Assembly (NCBI RefSeq): GCF_000498395.2
Contig: NZ_CP010979.1
Span: forward strand, 6,168,001 to 6,232,000
Direction of reading: 5' to 3'
DNA: 64,000 nt
From: Pseudomonas putida S13.1.2
GTDB lineage: Bacteria > Pseudomonadota > Gammaproteobacteria > Pseudomonadales > Pseudomonadaceae
Shown here: in pieces, positions 32,424-41,722 of the stretch
Layout: every line of letters starts with the position of its first letter
Numbering within the stretch: position 1 is the stretch's first letter
Program-made: the position numbers and the translations under genes
Notes under the pieces: generated by a model
What the model was told of the DNA's origin: nothing
The model's database searches: none
The model's input: the letters and a program-made list of their open reading frames with translations, nothing else

Positions 32424-35400
32424 TGCCCAGCCTCATAACGTGGAGTTTCAGGGGTGGCGTCTTTTTCCGGCTCTTTGCTGCCGAACAACGACGACACTGC
32501 GACGAAGAACAGTGGTACCCAGAAGATAGCCAGCACGGTCGCACTGATCATGCCGCCGATCACGCCAGTACCAATGGCGTGCTGGCTGCCGGCGCCGGCG
32601 CCGCTGGCGATGGTCAACGGTACCACGCCGAGGATGAACGCCAGCGAGGTCATGATGATCGGGCGCAGACGCATGCGGCACGCCTCGATGGCTGCGTCGT
32701 ACAGGCTGCGGCCTTGTTCGTGCAGTTCCTTGGCGAACTCGACGATCAGAATGGCGTTTTTCGCCGCCAGACCAATGGTGGTCAACAGGCCGACCAGGAA
32801 GTACGTGTCGTTGGACAGCCCGCGCAGGCTGGTGGCGATCAGTGCACCGATAATCCCCAGCGGTACTACCAGCACGACGGCGATCGGGATCGACCAGCTT
32901 TCATACAGTGCAGCCAGGCACAGGAACACGAACAGCACAGAGAGGGCGAACAGTGCCGGCATCTGCGAGCCGGAGAGTTTTTCCTCGTAAGACATGCCGG
33001 TCCAGGAGAAGCCGATACCGTCCGGCAACTCGCCCGCGATGCGTTCCACCTCGGCCATGGCATCACCGGTGCTGTAGCCCGGGGCCGGAGCACCCAGGAT
33101 TTCCATCGCCTCGACGCCGTTGTAACGGGACAGCTTGGGCGAACCGTAGGTCCACTCGCCTTTGGCGAACGACGAGAACGGGACCATTTCGCCTGCACCG
33201 TTGCGCACGTACCACTTCTGCAGGTCTTCCGGGCTCATCCGCGCGTTTGGTTCGCCCTGGATGTACACCTTCTTGACTCGGCCACGGTCGATGAAGTCGT
33301 TGACATAGCTGGCACCCAGTGCAATCGACAGGGTGTTGTTGATGTCGGCAATGGTCACGCCCAGGGCGCTTGCACGTTCGTCATCGATAGTCAGCTGGTA
33401 CTGCGGCTCATCGTTCAGGCCGTTCGGGCGCACGGCGCTGAGTACCTTGCTTTGTGCGGCCTTTGCCAGGAACTGGTTGCGCGCTTCCATGAGTTTGGCA
33501 TGGCCGACACCGCCGCGGTCCTGCAGGAACACGTCGAAGCCGGTAGCGTTACCCAGTTCGAGTACCGCAGGCGGCGCGAAGGCGAACACCATCGCGTCGC
33601 GGAAGGTGAAGAAGTGCTGCTGGGCGCGCTCGGCCAGGGCGAACACACTGTTTTCCTTGGAGCGCTCGCCCCACGGCTTGAGCATGATGAACGCCATACC
33701 CGAGCTCTGGCCGCGGCCGGCGAAGTTGAAGCCGTTGACGGTGAACACCGATGCCACGGTGTCGGCCTCTTCCTTCAACAGGTACTCACGCATCTGGTCA
33801 ACCACAACCTGCGTACGTTCGGCACTGGAGCCGGCCGGGGTCTGTACCTGGGCAAACAGTACGCCCTGGTCTTCTTCCGGGAGGAAGGCAGTAGGGATGC
33901 GGGCGAACAGCCAGATCATGCCGACCACGATCAACGCGTAGCCGAGCAGGAACGGTACCTTGTTGCGCAGGATAGTGCCCACGCTGCGCTCGTAGCCGTT
34001 TACGCTGCGGTCGAAGTTGCGGTTGAACCAGCCAAAGAACCCGCCTTTGGCGGTGTGGTGCTCACCTTTCTTCAGCGGCTTGAGCATGGTGGCGCACAGT
34101 GCCGGGGTGAAGATAAGCGCTACCAGCACCGAGAGGCCCATGGCCGACACGATGGTGATGGAGAACTGCCGGTAGATCACACCTGTGGAACCACCGAAGA
34201 ACGCCATGGGCAGCAGTACCGCCGACAGTACCAGGGCAATACCCACCAGGGCGCCCTGGATCTGTTCCATCGAACGTTTGGTCGCCTCCTTGGGCGGTAA
34301 CCCTTCTTCGGACATGACCCGTTCGACGTTCTCCACCACGACGATGGCGTCGTCCACCAGCAATCCGATGGCCAGGACCATGGCGAACATGGTCAGGGTG
34401 TTGATACTGAAGCCTGCGGCCGCAAGGATGCCGAATGTACCCAGCAACACCACCGGTACGGTCATGGTGGTGATGATGGTGGCGCGGAAGTTCTGCAGGA
34501 ACAGGTACATCACCAGGAACACCAGGACCACGGCCTCGATCAGGGTGTGGATCACACCGCTGATCGATTCGGTGACCACCGGGGTGGTGTCATACGGGAA
34601 TACCGCTTTCACGCCAGGCGGGAAGAACGGTTCCAGGCTTTTGATGGTCTCGCGCAGTGCCTTGGCGGTGTCCAGGGCGTTGGCGCCGGTAGCCAGTTTT
34701 ACGGCCAGGCCGGAAGCCGGCTTGCCGTTGAACTGGGCGCTGACGGCGTAGTTTTCACCGCCCAGGCCCACCTGGGCGACGTCACCCAGACGCACCTGGG
34801 AGCCATCCTTGTTGACCTTGAGCAGGATCTTCTCGAACTGCTCGGCGGTTTGCAGGCGGGTCTTGCCGATGATGGTGGCGTTCAGCTGGGTGCCAGGCAG
34901 CGCTGGCAGGCCGCCGAGCTGGCCGGACGACACCTGCACGTTCTGCGCGGCCACGGCGGTCTTGACGTCGACCGGGGTCAGCTGGAACTTGTTCAGCTTG
35001 GCCGGATCGAGCCAGATACGCATGGCGTACTGCGCACCGAACACCTGGAAGTCACCCACACCCGCAGTACGCGAGATCGGGTCCTGCATGTTGGAGACGA
35101 TGTAGTTGGCCAAGTCGTCCTTGGTCATGCTGCCGTCTTCGGACACCAGGCCGATCACCAGCAGGAAGTTCTTCACTGCCTTGGTAACGCGGATACCTTG
35201 CTGCTGCACTTCCTGCGGCAGCAATGGGGTGGCCAGGTTCAGCTTGTTCTGAACCTGGACCTGGGCGGTGTCGGGGTTGGTGCCCTGTTCGAAGGTGGCA
35301 GTAATGGTCATGCTGCCGTCGGAGTTGCTTTCCGACGACACATAACGCAGGTTGTCGATACCGTTGAGCTGCTGCTCGATCACCTGTACCACGGTGTCCT

Positions 35401-35572
35401 GCACGGTCTGCGCCGAAGCACCCGGGTAGGTCACGGCGATGGCGATGGCCGGCGGCGCGATGCTTGGGTACTGGTTGATCGGCAGCTTCAGGATCGACAA
35501 GGCGCCGACCAGCATGATCACCAAGGCGATCACCCAGGCGAAGATCGGGCGATCGATAAAGAACTTCGACAT
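32420..35572 (-). CDS. ttgB: RND efflux pump inner-membrane transporter TtgB
   Basis: A 1050-residue HAE1-family RND pump. MSKFFIDRPIFAWVIALVIM starts TM1; large periplasmic loops lie at about 40-340 and 565-870; TM4 has the proton-relay aspartate pair in VGLLVDDAIVVVENVERVM (about 405-410). It drives proton-coupled export of toluene, flavonoids and antibiotics in P. putida. Full length, no frameshift seen. Translationally coupled to ttgC; three bases after ttgA. Confidence 0.96.
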   Translation of the reverse strand: MSKFFIDRPIFAWVIALVIMLVGALSILKLPINQYPSIAPPAIAIAVTYPGASAQTVQDTVVQVIEQQLNGIDNLRYVSSESNSDGSMTITATFEQGTNPDTAQVQVQNKLNLATPLLPQEVQQQGIRVTKAVKNFLLVIGLVSEDGSMTKDDLANYIVSNMQDPISRTAGVGDFQVFGAQYAMRIWLDPAKLNKFQLTPVDVKTAVAAQNVQVSSGQLGGLPALPGTQLNATIIGKTRLQTAEQFEKILLKVNKDGSQVRLGDVAQVGLGGENYAVSAQFNGKPASGLAVKLATGANALDTAKALRETIKSLEPFFPPGVKAVFPYDTTPVVTESISGVIHTLIEAVVLVFLVMYLFLQNFRATIITTMTVPVVLLGTFGILAAAGFSINTLTMFAMVLAIGLLVDDAIVVVENVERVMSEEGLPPKEATKRSMEQIQGALVGIALVLSAVLLPMAFFGGSTGVIYRQFSITIVSAMGLSVLVALIFTPALCATMLKPLKKGEHHTAKGGFFGWFNRNFDRSVNGYERSVGTILRNKVPFLLGYALIVVGMIWLFARIPTAFLPEEDQGVLFAQVQTPAGSSAERTQVVVDQMREYLLKEEADTVASVFTVNGFNFAGRGQSSGMAFIMLKPWGERSKENSVFALAERAQQHFFTFRDAMVFAFAPPAVLELGNATGFDVFLQDRGGVGHAKLMEARNQFLAKAAQSKVLSAVRPNGLNDEPQYQLTIDDERASALGVTIADINNTLSIALGASYVNDFIDRGRVKKVYIQGEPNARMSPEDLQKWYVRNGAGEMVPFSSFAKGEWTYGSPKLSRYNGVEAMEILGAPAPGYSTGDAMAEVERIAGELPDGIGFSWTGMSYEEKLSGSQMPALFALSVLFVFLCLAALYESWSIPIAVVLVVPLGIIGALIATSLRGLSNDTYFLVGLLTTIGLAAKNAILIVEFAKELHEQGRSLYDAAIEACRMRLRPIIMTSLAFILGVVPLTIASGAGAGSQHAIGTGVIGGMISATVLAIFWVPLFFVAVSSLFGSKEPEKDATPETPRYEAGQ

Positions 35573-35575
35573 GGT

Positions 35576-36730
35576 TTACTCCGCTTTGGCGTCTGCTTTG
35601 GCCGCGTTGGCCTGATCAGGGCCGCCTGGCTTCTTCACGTTGGTGGCATCGCTGACCTTGACTTCGACGCCCGGGCGCACGTACTGCAGCCCTTCGGTGA
35701 TCAGGCGGTCGCCTGGGTTGAGGCCTTCCTCGATCAGCCAGTCGCTGCCCAGGGTACGGCTGGCCTTGAGCTGGCGCAGTTCGACCTTGTTCTCCTGGTT
35801 GACCACCAGCGCGGTCGGTGCACCCTTGAGGTCACGGGTGACGCCTTGCTGCGGTGCCAGGATGGCTTGGCTGTTGACCCCGGCCTTGAGCCGCGCATGC
35901 ACGAACATGCCTGGCAGCAGGGTGTGGTCCGGGTTGGGGAAGATGGCGCGCAGGGTCACCGAGCCGGTGGTCTCGTCGACCGCGACTTCGGAAAACTCAA
36001 GGCGACCTTCCTGCTTGAACAGGCTGCCGTCTTCCAGCACCAGCTGAACCGATGCGGTGTTGGCGCCAGACTTCTGCAGTTGGCCGCTTTCCAGTTCACG
36101 GCGCAGCTTCAGCAGCTCGGCGGTGGACTGGGTGACGTCGACGTAGATCGGGTCGAGCTGCTGGATGGTGGCCATGGCGTTGGTCTGGCCATTGCTCACC
36201 AGCGCGCCTTCGGTAAACGACGAGCGGCCGATGCGACCACTGATGGGCGCCAGCACCTTGGTGTAGCGCAGGTCGATCTGGGCGCTTTTCAGCGAAGCAT
36301 CGGCCTGCAATCGTTTGGCATTGGCGTCGTCGTATTCCTGCTTGGACACCGCCTGTTCGTCGATCAGCTGCTTGTAGCGCTCGGCCAGGGAGCGAGTAGC
36401 TTGCAAGTTGGCCTGGGCGTTGGCCAGGTTGGCTTCGTACACGGCAGGGTCGATCTGGTACAGCTGCTGGCCTTCCTTCACCTCACTGCCTTCCTTGAAC
36501 AGGCGCTTGAGGATGATGCCGTTGACCTGCGGGCGCACTTCGGCGACGCGGTAGGCACTGGTACGCCCCGGCAATTCCGAGGTCAGGGTGAAGGCTTGCG
36601 GCTGGATGGTCACGACGCCGACCTGAGGAGCCTGCGCCGCTGGCGCTGCTTCTTCTTTCTTACAGCCACTGAGCAGGGTTGCCAGGGCGACGGCGGAAAC
36701 CAGAGCGGTAACGGCTGGCTTGAGTTGCAT
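35576..36730 (-). CDS. ttgA: RND efflux periplasmic adaptor TtgA
   Basis: A 384-residue membrane fusion lipoprotein. MQLKPAVTALVSAVALATLL then SGCKK gives a lipidation cysteine at 23. Barrel-sandwich/lipoyl halves (ELPGRTSAYRVAEVRPQVNG and VLAPISGRIGRSSFTEGALV) flank the alpha hairpin (about 95-165). It links TtgB to TtgC. The C-terminal tail is Lys/Ala-rich. First gene of ttgABC, transcribed from the TtgR-controlled promoter. Confidence 0.95.
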   Translation of the reverse strand: MQLKPAVTALVSAVALATLLSGCKKEEAAPAAQAPQVGVVTIQPQAFTLTSELPGRTSAYRVAEVRPQVNGIILKRLFKEGSEVKEGQQLYQIDPAVYEANLANAQANLQATRSLAERYKQLIDEQAVSKQEYDDANAKRLQADASLKSAQIDLRYTKVLAPISGRIGRSSFTEGALVSNGQTNAMATIQQLDPIYVDVTQSTAELLKLRRELESGQLQKSGANTASVQLVLEDGSLFKQEGRLEFSEVAVDETTGSVTLRAIFPNPDHTLLPGMFVHARLKAGVNSQAILAPQQGVTRDLKGAPTALVVNQENKVELRQLKASRTLGSDWLIEEGLNPGDRLITEGLQYVRPGVEVKVSDATNVKKPGGPDQANAAKADAKAE

Positions 36731-36988
36731 GAGGATCCTCGGGTCGCTGGAGCAGGGAGACGCTCAAGAGTAATGGAAGAGATCTTGATCTGGAAAAATT
36801 GCTATCCGGTGGATAAATAGCTTGCTAAGGAATATACTTACATTCATGGTTGTTTGTAAATACCGCTGGGTTGTACTCAGGTACTGCCACAGCTCTTGAT
36901 TAGCTCATCCGCGAGGCTCCCTCCAGAGGTGCCCCCGGAGCGTCCCCCGCACGCGCCGCGCGTTCGGGCCAGATGAGGTTGTACTGCC
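36731..36988. other. Divergent ttgA-ttgR promoter region
   Basis: A 258-base intergenic segment with the TtgR operator at its centre. The 36900-36985 part has a run of GC-rich sequence before ttgR. Confidence 0.55.
36833..36864. promoter_or_regulatory. TtgR operator
   Basis: Inverted half-sites TTACA (36838-36842) and TGTAA (36855-36859) with the spacer TTCATGGTTGTT agree with the recalled TtgR operator of P. putida. TATACT/TATTTA-type -10 elements overlap it on either strand, so bound TtgR would repress both ttgABC and ttgR. Confidence 0.8.
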
Positions 36989-37621
36989 ATGGTCCGTCGA
37001 ACCAAAGAAGAAGCCCAGGAAACCCGCGCACAGATCATCGAGGCCGCGGAAAAGGCCTTCTACAAGCGCGGGGTTGCGCGAACCACCCTGGCCGACATCG
37101 CCGAACTGGCGGGTGTGACGCGGGGGGCGATCTACTGGCACTTCAACAACAAGGCAGAGCTGGTGCAGGCGTTGCTCGACAGCCTGCACGAAACCCATGA
37201 CCACTTGGCGCGGGCGAGTGAAAGCGAGGACGAAGTCGACCCGCTTGGCTGCATGCGCAAGCTGCTGTTGCAAGTGTTCAACGAGCTCGTGCTCGATGCC
37301 CGAACCCGGCGTATCAATGAAATCCTGCATCACAAGTGCGAGTTCACCGATGACATGTGTGAAATTCGCCAGCAGCGCCAGGGCGCAGTGCTGGATTGCC
37401 ACAAGGGCATTGCCCTGGCGTTGGCCAATGCCGTGCGCCGGGGCCAGTTGCCTGGCGAGCTGGATGTGGAGCGCGCGGCGGTGGCCATGTTTGCCTATGT
37501 CGATGGCCTGATCGGGCGCTGGTTGTTGCTGCCGGACAGTGTCGATCTGTTGGGTGATGTCGAAAAATGGGTCGACACCGGGCTGGATATGCTGCGCTTG
37601 AGCCCGGCCCTTCGCAAATGA
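36989..37621 (+). CDS. ttgR: TetR-family repressor TtgR
   Basis: A 210-residue repressor. N-terminal helix-turn-helix at about 12-58 (ARTTLADIAELAGVTRGAIYWHF then NNKAEL); the C-terminal domain (about 70-205) binds plant phenolics, flavonoids and antibiotics, which release it from the ttgABC operator. MVRRTKEEAQETRAQI at the start matches the family. Length equals the recalled TtgR of P. putida DOT-T1E (210). Confidence 0.95.
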   Translation: MVRRTKEEAQETRAQIIEAAEKAFYKRGVARTTLADIAELAGVTRGAIYWHFNNKAELVQALLDSLHETHDHLARASESEDEVDPLGCMRKLLLQVFNELVLDARTRRINEILHHKCEFTDDMCEIRQQRQGAVLDCHKGIALALANAVRRGQLPGELDVERAAVAMFAYVDGLIGRWLLLPDSVDLLGDVEKWVDTGLDMLRLSPALRK

Positions 37622-37703
37622 CACTTTGTTAAGGATTGTGAGGGAGTGTTTCCCTTGTGTATTAACAGAGTATTAAGCGCTTTGTATGGGAGCGCTTGAG
37701 CCG

Positions 37704-39154
37704 CTAGCGTCCGCGTAGTTGCCGATCCGGCAATGCCACTGCGGCAACCAGCCCGAGCAGTGCAACCAGCCCGCTTCCCATCAACAGCTGCCGGAACGTC
37801 TCCGTCAACCGCCCCTGCGTGACCAGGTCCACCTCGCCTGCCTTCAGGCTCCCCAGCAATGGATTCCCCAGCATTTCGAAACCGCCCTGGTGCAAAAGCC
37901 CCAGTAACAGGCTGGACATGCAGGCCACGCCCATGGCCCCGCCCAGCGAACGGAACAGGTTGGTGGTGCTGGTGGCCACACCGATATCCTTGCTGTCCAC
38001 CGCGCTTTGCGTGCCCACCAGCGATGTCGGGAACTGCAACCCGCAGGCAATGCCGGTCAGCAGCATGAACAATGCACTGAGCCACCCCGACTGCGGCGGG
38101 GTCAGCGCCATGGCAAAAATGGCCACTGGCATCAGCACTGCACCGGCCAGAATCTGCGGCTTGTAGCGCCCGGTGCGGCTGGTCATGCGCCCGCCGGTAA
38201 AGGCACCCAGGGGCAGCCCCATCGCCAGTGGCAGCAGGTGCAGGGCGGCGCTGTCGGCACCGGCGCCCGTGATGCCCTGGTAGCGCAACGGCATGAGCAT
38301 GGTCAGGGAAATCGACTGGAAACTGGCGAAAAAGATCACGCCCCAGCACAACACCGCTACCCGGTTGCCGAACAGGCCCAGGGGCAGCAGCGGCTCGGGG
38401 CAGCTGCGCTCATGAACGATGAACAGCGCCAGGCCCAGCACGGCGCAGGCGAACAGGGCCAGTACGGCCGTGTCGACCCAGGCGTGGCCCTGGCCGACCA
38501 GAGTGATGCCCAGTAACAGGCTGCCCAGGCCGAGGATCAGCAGCACGGCGCCGAGGTAGTCCACCTGTGCCTCGCGGCGCTGCGCCGGCATGCCGGCCAA
38601 GGCCCGGTGGATCGCCCACAAGGCAACCAGCCCAAGCGGCAGGTTGATCCAGAATACCCAGCGCCAGGACAGGTACTCGGTCAACCATCCACCCAGCACT
38701 GGCCCGGCGACACTCGCCACTGCATACATGCTGCTGAAATAGCCCTGATAGCGGCCGCGTTCGCGGGGGGTACGAAGTCGCCGATGATTGCCTGGCTGAC
38801 CGACACCATGCCACCCGCGCCAATGCCCTGCAGTACCCGGGCCAGCACCAGTTGCTGCATGTCCTGGGCCATGGCACAGGCGATCGAGGCCAGGGTGAAC
38901 AGGCTGATGCCGGTCAGGATCATCCGCCGCCGCCCGTACAGGTCACCCAGCTTGCCGTAGATCGGCACGGCCACCGTCATGGCCACCATGTAGCCGGAGA
39001 TGACCCACGCCAGCAGGCCGACATCGTTGAACTGAGCCGAGATCGCGGGCAGCGAGACGGCGACGATGGTCTGGTCCAGTGCGCCGAGGAAGATCGCCAG
39101 CATCAGGGCGGTCAGCACGTTGCGCAGTGTGGTGGGGGGCAGGGCGGCGGTCAC
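37704..39154 (-). pseudogene. EmrB/QacA-type MFS exporter, frameshifted
   Basis: Two overlapping frames together make one 14-TM drug exporter of the DHA2 group. The first (39154 down to about 38770) carries FLGALDQTIVAVSLPAIS and GKLGDLYGRRRM and ends in VLQGIGAGGMVSVSQAIIGD; the second (from about 38765 down) continues with RERGRYQGYFSSMYAVASVA and GPVLGGWLTEYLSWRWVFWI. The break is at a run of six C (minus strand; 38765-38770): seven would restore the frame. It is either a real inactivation, a phase-variable tract, or a sequencing indel. The GTG at 39154 with AAGG upstream is the likely start. Confidence 0.8.
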
Positions 39155-39178
39155 GGGAATACCTTGTTTGTCTGTGGC

Positions 39179-39272
39179 GGCCTCTTCGCGGGCAAGCCCG
39201 CTCCCACAGGTGCAGCACAACTTCGGGCCATGTGTTGTACCTGTGGGAGCGGGCCTGCCCGCGAAGAGGCCT
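39179..39272. repeat. REP pair (inverted)
   Basis: GGCCTCTTCGCGGGCAAGCC plus CGCTCCCACAGGT and inverted partner ending CGCGAAGAGGCC, just upstream of the exporter. Confidence 0.92.
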
Positions 39273-39390
39273 CCGAATTGTAACCTGAGTTAGGTAGCTT
39301 CCTATGTACTATCTGCATCCCCTATGCCGAATCGGCATTGGCGCATTCATCCAGTGCAGCATGGCTGCGTGATATCGTTGGTATGCCACA

Positions 39391-39452
39391 GGGGCTGAAA
39401 TCCGGGGCTTGCACCAGCTTGGTGCAACAATATGCCGCAGGTTTTTCAGCCC
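39391..39452 (+). other. Nested hairpin element upstream of the decarboxylase
   Basis: Outer pairing GGGCTGAAA (39392-39400) with TTTCAGCCC (39444-39452) encloses TTGCACCAGCTTGGTGCAA (39409-39427), itself an inverted repeat. It is 140 bases before the next gene. May be an RNA leader structure; not a recognised riboswitch. Confidence 0.35.
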
Positions 39453-39592
39453 ACTGTCTCCCACACCTTTTATTCCTCTGCCTGCATGTCGAGCATGACC
39501 GCCCAGATGGCGACGGTTGGAACAGGTCAGGTAGACCCGATTACAGGGGTCGGTAGTTACCGTTCAAATTTCAACTTATTTGCGGAGTGATC

Positions 39593-40462
39593 ATGCCCAA
39601 GGCTTCCCATCAAGATCTGCGTTTTGCCTTCCGCGAACTGCTCGCTTCAGGTTCCTGTTACCACACGGCATCGGTGTTCGACCCGATGTCGGCACGCATT
39701 GCCGCAGACCTGGGCTTCGAGGTCGGCATCCTGGGTGGTTCTGTCGCTTCGTTGCAGGTACTGGCCGCGCCGGACTTCGCCCTGATTACCCTCAGCGAGT
39801 TCGTCGAGCAGGCCACCCGTATTGGCCGGGTAGCGCAATTGCCCGTGCTGGCTGATGCCGACCACGGCTACGGCAACGCGCTGAACGTGATGCGCACGGT
39901 GATCGAACTGGAGCGCGCCGGTGTGGCCGGGCTGACCATCGAGGACACCCTGCTGCCCGCCCAATTCGGGCGCAAGTCCACCGACCTGATCCCGGTCGAG
40001 GAAGGCGTTGGCAAGATTCGTGCGGCGCTGGAGGCACGGGTCGATTCGTCGTTGTCGATCATCGCCCGCACCAACGCTGGCGTGCTCACCACCGAAGAAA
40101 TCATCGTGCGCACCCAGAGCTACCAGAAGGCCGGTGCCGATGGCATCTGCATGGTGGGCGTGAAGGACTTCGAGCAGCTCGAGCAGATTGCCGAGCACCT
40201 GACGGTGCCACTGATGCTGGTCACCTATGGCAACCCCAACCTGCATGACGATGAACGCCTGGCGAGCCTGGGCGTGCGTATCGCAGTCGATGGCCATGGC
40301 GCCTACTTTGCTGCGATCAAGGCCACTTACGATTGCTTGCGCTTGCAGCGTGGCCAGCAGAACAAGTCGCAGAACCTGAGCGCCACCGAACTCTCGCACA
40401 CCTACACCCAGCCCGAGGATTACATCCGCTGGGCCAAGGAATACATGAGCGTCGAAGAGTGA
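39593..40462 (+). CDS. Oxaloacetate decarboxylase-like protein, PEP mutase/ICL superfamily
   Basis: A 289-residue beta-barrel enzyme. Seen: SVFDPMSARIAADLGFEVGI, the metal-binding VLADADHGYGNALNVMRTV and GLTIEDTLLPAQFG, and IIARTNAGVLTTEE. It lacks the K-K-C-G-H motif of isocitrate lyase. Its best recalled relative is the P. aeruginosa enzyme characterised as an oxaloacetate decarboxylase; annotations as carboxyphosphonoenolpyruvate phosphonomutase are common and probably wrong. ATG 39593 has GCGGAG before it. Confidence 0.82.
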   Translation: MPKASHQDLRFAFRELLASGSCYHTASVFDPMSARIAADLGFEVGILGGSVASLQVLAAPDFALITLSEFVEQATRIGRVAQLPVLADADHGYGNALNVMRTVIELERAGVAGLTIEDTLLPAQFGRKSTDLIPVEEGVGKIRAALEARVDSSLSIIARTNAGVLTTEEIIVRTQSYQKAGADGICMVGVKDFEQLEQIAEHLTVPLMLVTYGNPNLHDDERLASLGVRIAVDGHGAYFAAIKATYDCLRLQRGQQNKSQNLSATELSHTYTQPEDYIRWAKEYMSVEE

Positions 40463-40470
40463 CCGGCAGG

Positions 40471-40495
40471 GCGCCGTCAACTCAACGGACGGCGC
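40471..40495. terminator. Hairpin downstream of decarboxylase
   Basis: GCGCCGTC and GACGGCGC with a nine-base loop, overlapping the stop region of the convergent small gene. No U-run. Confidence 0.4.
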
Positions 40496-40655
40496 TCAAG
40501 GTTGCAGTGTGAGGCACGCAATGTGCCTGCTCGCAGCTGGCTGCGGCGCTGGGCTGACTGCGTAGCAGCTCGGCGCGCCAGCACGCTGAACCATACAGCC
40601 CTGCGACCGCAGTCAGGGCCATGACAAGGGCGACTCTTCTGGATTTGATGCCCAT
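40482..40655 (-). CDS. Small exported or membrane-anchored protein
   Basis: A 57-residue protein starting MGIKSRRVALVMALTAVAGL, a positively charged N-terminus with one hydrophobic segment, then a short tail holding three cysteines. AGGAGGTGA lies eight bases before the ATG at 40655, an exceptionally good ribosome site that decides the start and supports a real gene. Function unknown. Confidence 0.65.
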   Translation of the reverse strand: MGIKSRRVALVMALTAVAGLYGSACWRAELLRSQPSAAASCEQAHCVPHTATLSAVR

Positions 40656-40714
40656 GGTGCTCACCTCCTGTTACAGCAATAGGTGATACCTTCCAGCGTA
40701 GGCCAATTTCAGCG

Positions 40715-41620
40715 TTACAGATCCCGATCCCACTCCGGCTCGTCCTTGAACCGCTGCACCAGGAAATCCAACATGCTGCGCAAGGTCGCCGGCATGTGCT
40801 TGCGTGACGTGTACACCGCATTCAGGTTCAGTTCACGTGGCTGCGCTTCGGGCAGCAGGCGTACCAGTTCGCCCCTGCGCAGGGCGTCGGCGGCCTGGTA
40901 GGTTGGCAGCATGGCGATTCCTGCGCTGGCCAGGGCTGCCTTTTGCAATGTCATGGCTTCGTTGGCGCTGATGTTTCCCGCCACCGGTACGGCGACCTGC
41001 TGGCCGGCTACCTCGAAATGCCACAGGCTGTGGCCGAAATAGGCATGGGTCAGGCAGTTGTGCCGGCTCAGGTCCTCGACCCGTTGCGGTACGCCGTGCT
41101 CGCTCAGGTAGGCCGGGGCCGCGCACACCACCGAGCGGCACACGCTCAGGCGCCGGGCGATCAGGTTGGGGTCCAGCTCGTTGCTGGTGCGGATGGCCAG
41201 GTCGATGCGCTCATCCACCAGGTTGACGGTGCGATCGAGCATTTGCAGTTCCACCTTCACCCCAGGATAGCGCCGCACATAGGCAGTTACCGCGTCCACC
41301 AGCTGCGCCTGGCCGAAAGAGGTGCTGACGCTGATGCGCAGCGCGCCTTTTGGCGCGTCATCAGGCTGCTGCACTGCGGCCTGCAGGTCGCCGGCCAGTT
41401 CCAGCAGTTGCCGGCAGCGGGGCAGGGTTTCCTGGCCGGCCGCGGTGAGGCTGAGCTTGCGAGTGGTGCGCTGCATTAGCCTCGCGCCAACCCAGTCCTC
41501 CAGCTCTGCCAGGTAACGCGACACCACGGGGCGAGAAAGCTGCAGGTGGTCTGCCGCTGCCGACTGGCTGCCCAGGTCGACGACGGTAACGAAAACGCGC
41601 ATGGCGTTGAGACGGTCCAT
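40715..41620 (-). CDS. LysR-type transcriptional regulator
   Basis: A 301-residue LTTR of the CrgA-like group: helix-turn-helix VVDLGSQSAAADHLQLSRPV plus VSRYLAELED, then the effector domain (about 90-295). It is divergent from the MBL-fold gene at 41723 with about 100 bases between, so it very likely controls that gene and the following NAD(P)-binding gene. Effector unknown. Confidence 0.88.
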   Translation of the reverse strand: MDRLNAMRVFVTVVDLGSQSAAADHLQLSRPVVSRYLAELEDWVGARLMQRTTRKLSLTAAGQETLPRCRQLLELAGDLQAAVQQPDDAPKGALRISVSTSFGQAQLVDAVTAYVRRYPGVKVELQMLDRTVNLVDERIDLAIRTSNELDPNLIARRLSVCRSVVCAAPAYLSEHGVPQRVEDLSRHNCLTHAYFGHSLWHFEVAGQQVAVPVAGNISANEAMTLQKAALASAGIAMLPTYQAADALRRGELVRLLPEAQPRELNLNAVYTSRKHMPATLRSMLDFLVQRFKDEPEWDRDL

Positions 41621-41722
41621 GATTTGCCCGGTTTTAGAAACAAACTATGTTCAAGCATGGCATTTTTTGTCACGGATCGGGCAACTAAGCTGTTGGGCAT
41701 CGTTCAACTGAAGGCCTTGCCC

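Larger units (their letters stand above)
39155..39592. other. Divergent intergenic region with structured element
   Basis: A 438-base gap: REP pair, a small inverted repeat TAACCTGAGTTAGGTA (about 39282), TGCCGAATCGGCA (about 39329), then a nested stem structure at 39391-39452 and the promoter of the next gene. Confidence 0.45.

Noticed and set aside
34547..36820. A 757-codon plus-strand frame over ttgB and ttgA
   Set aside because: Shadow frame in GC-rich coding sequence; ttgABC is clear on the other strand.
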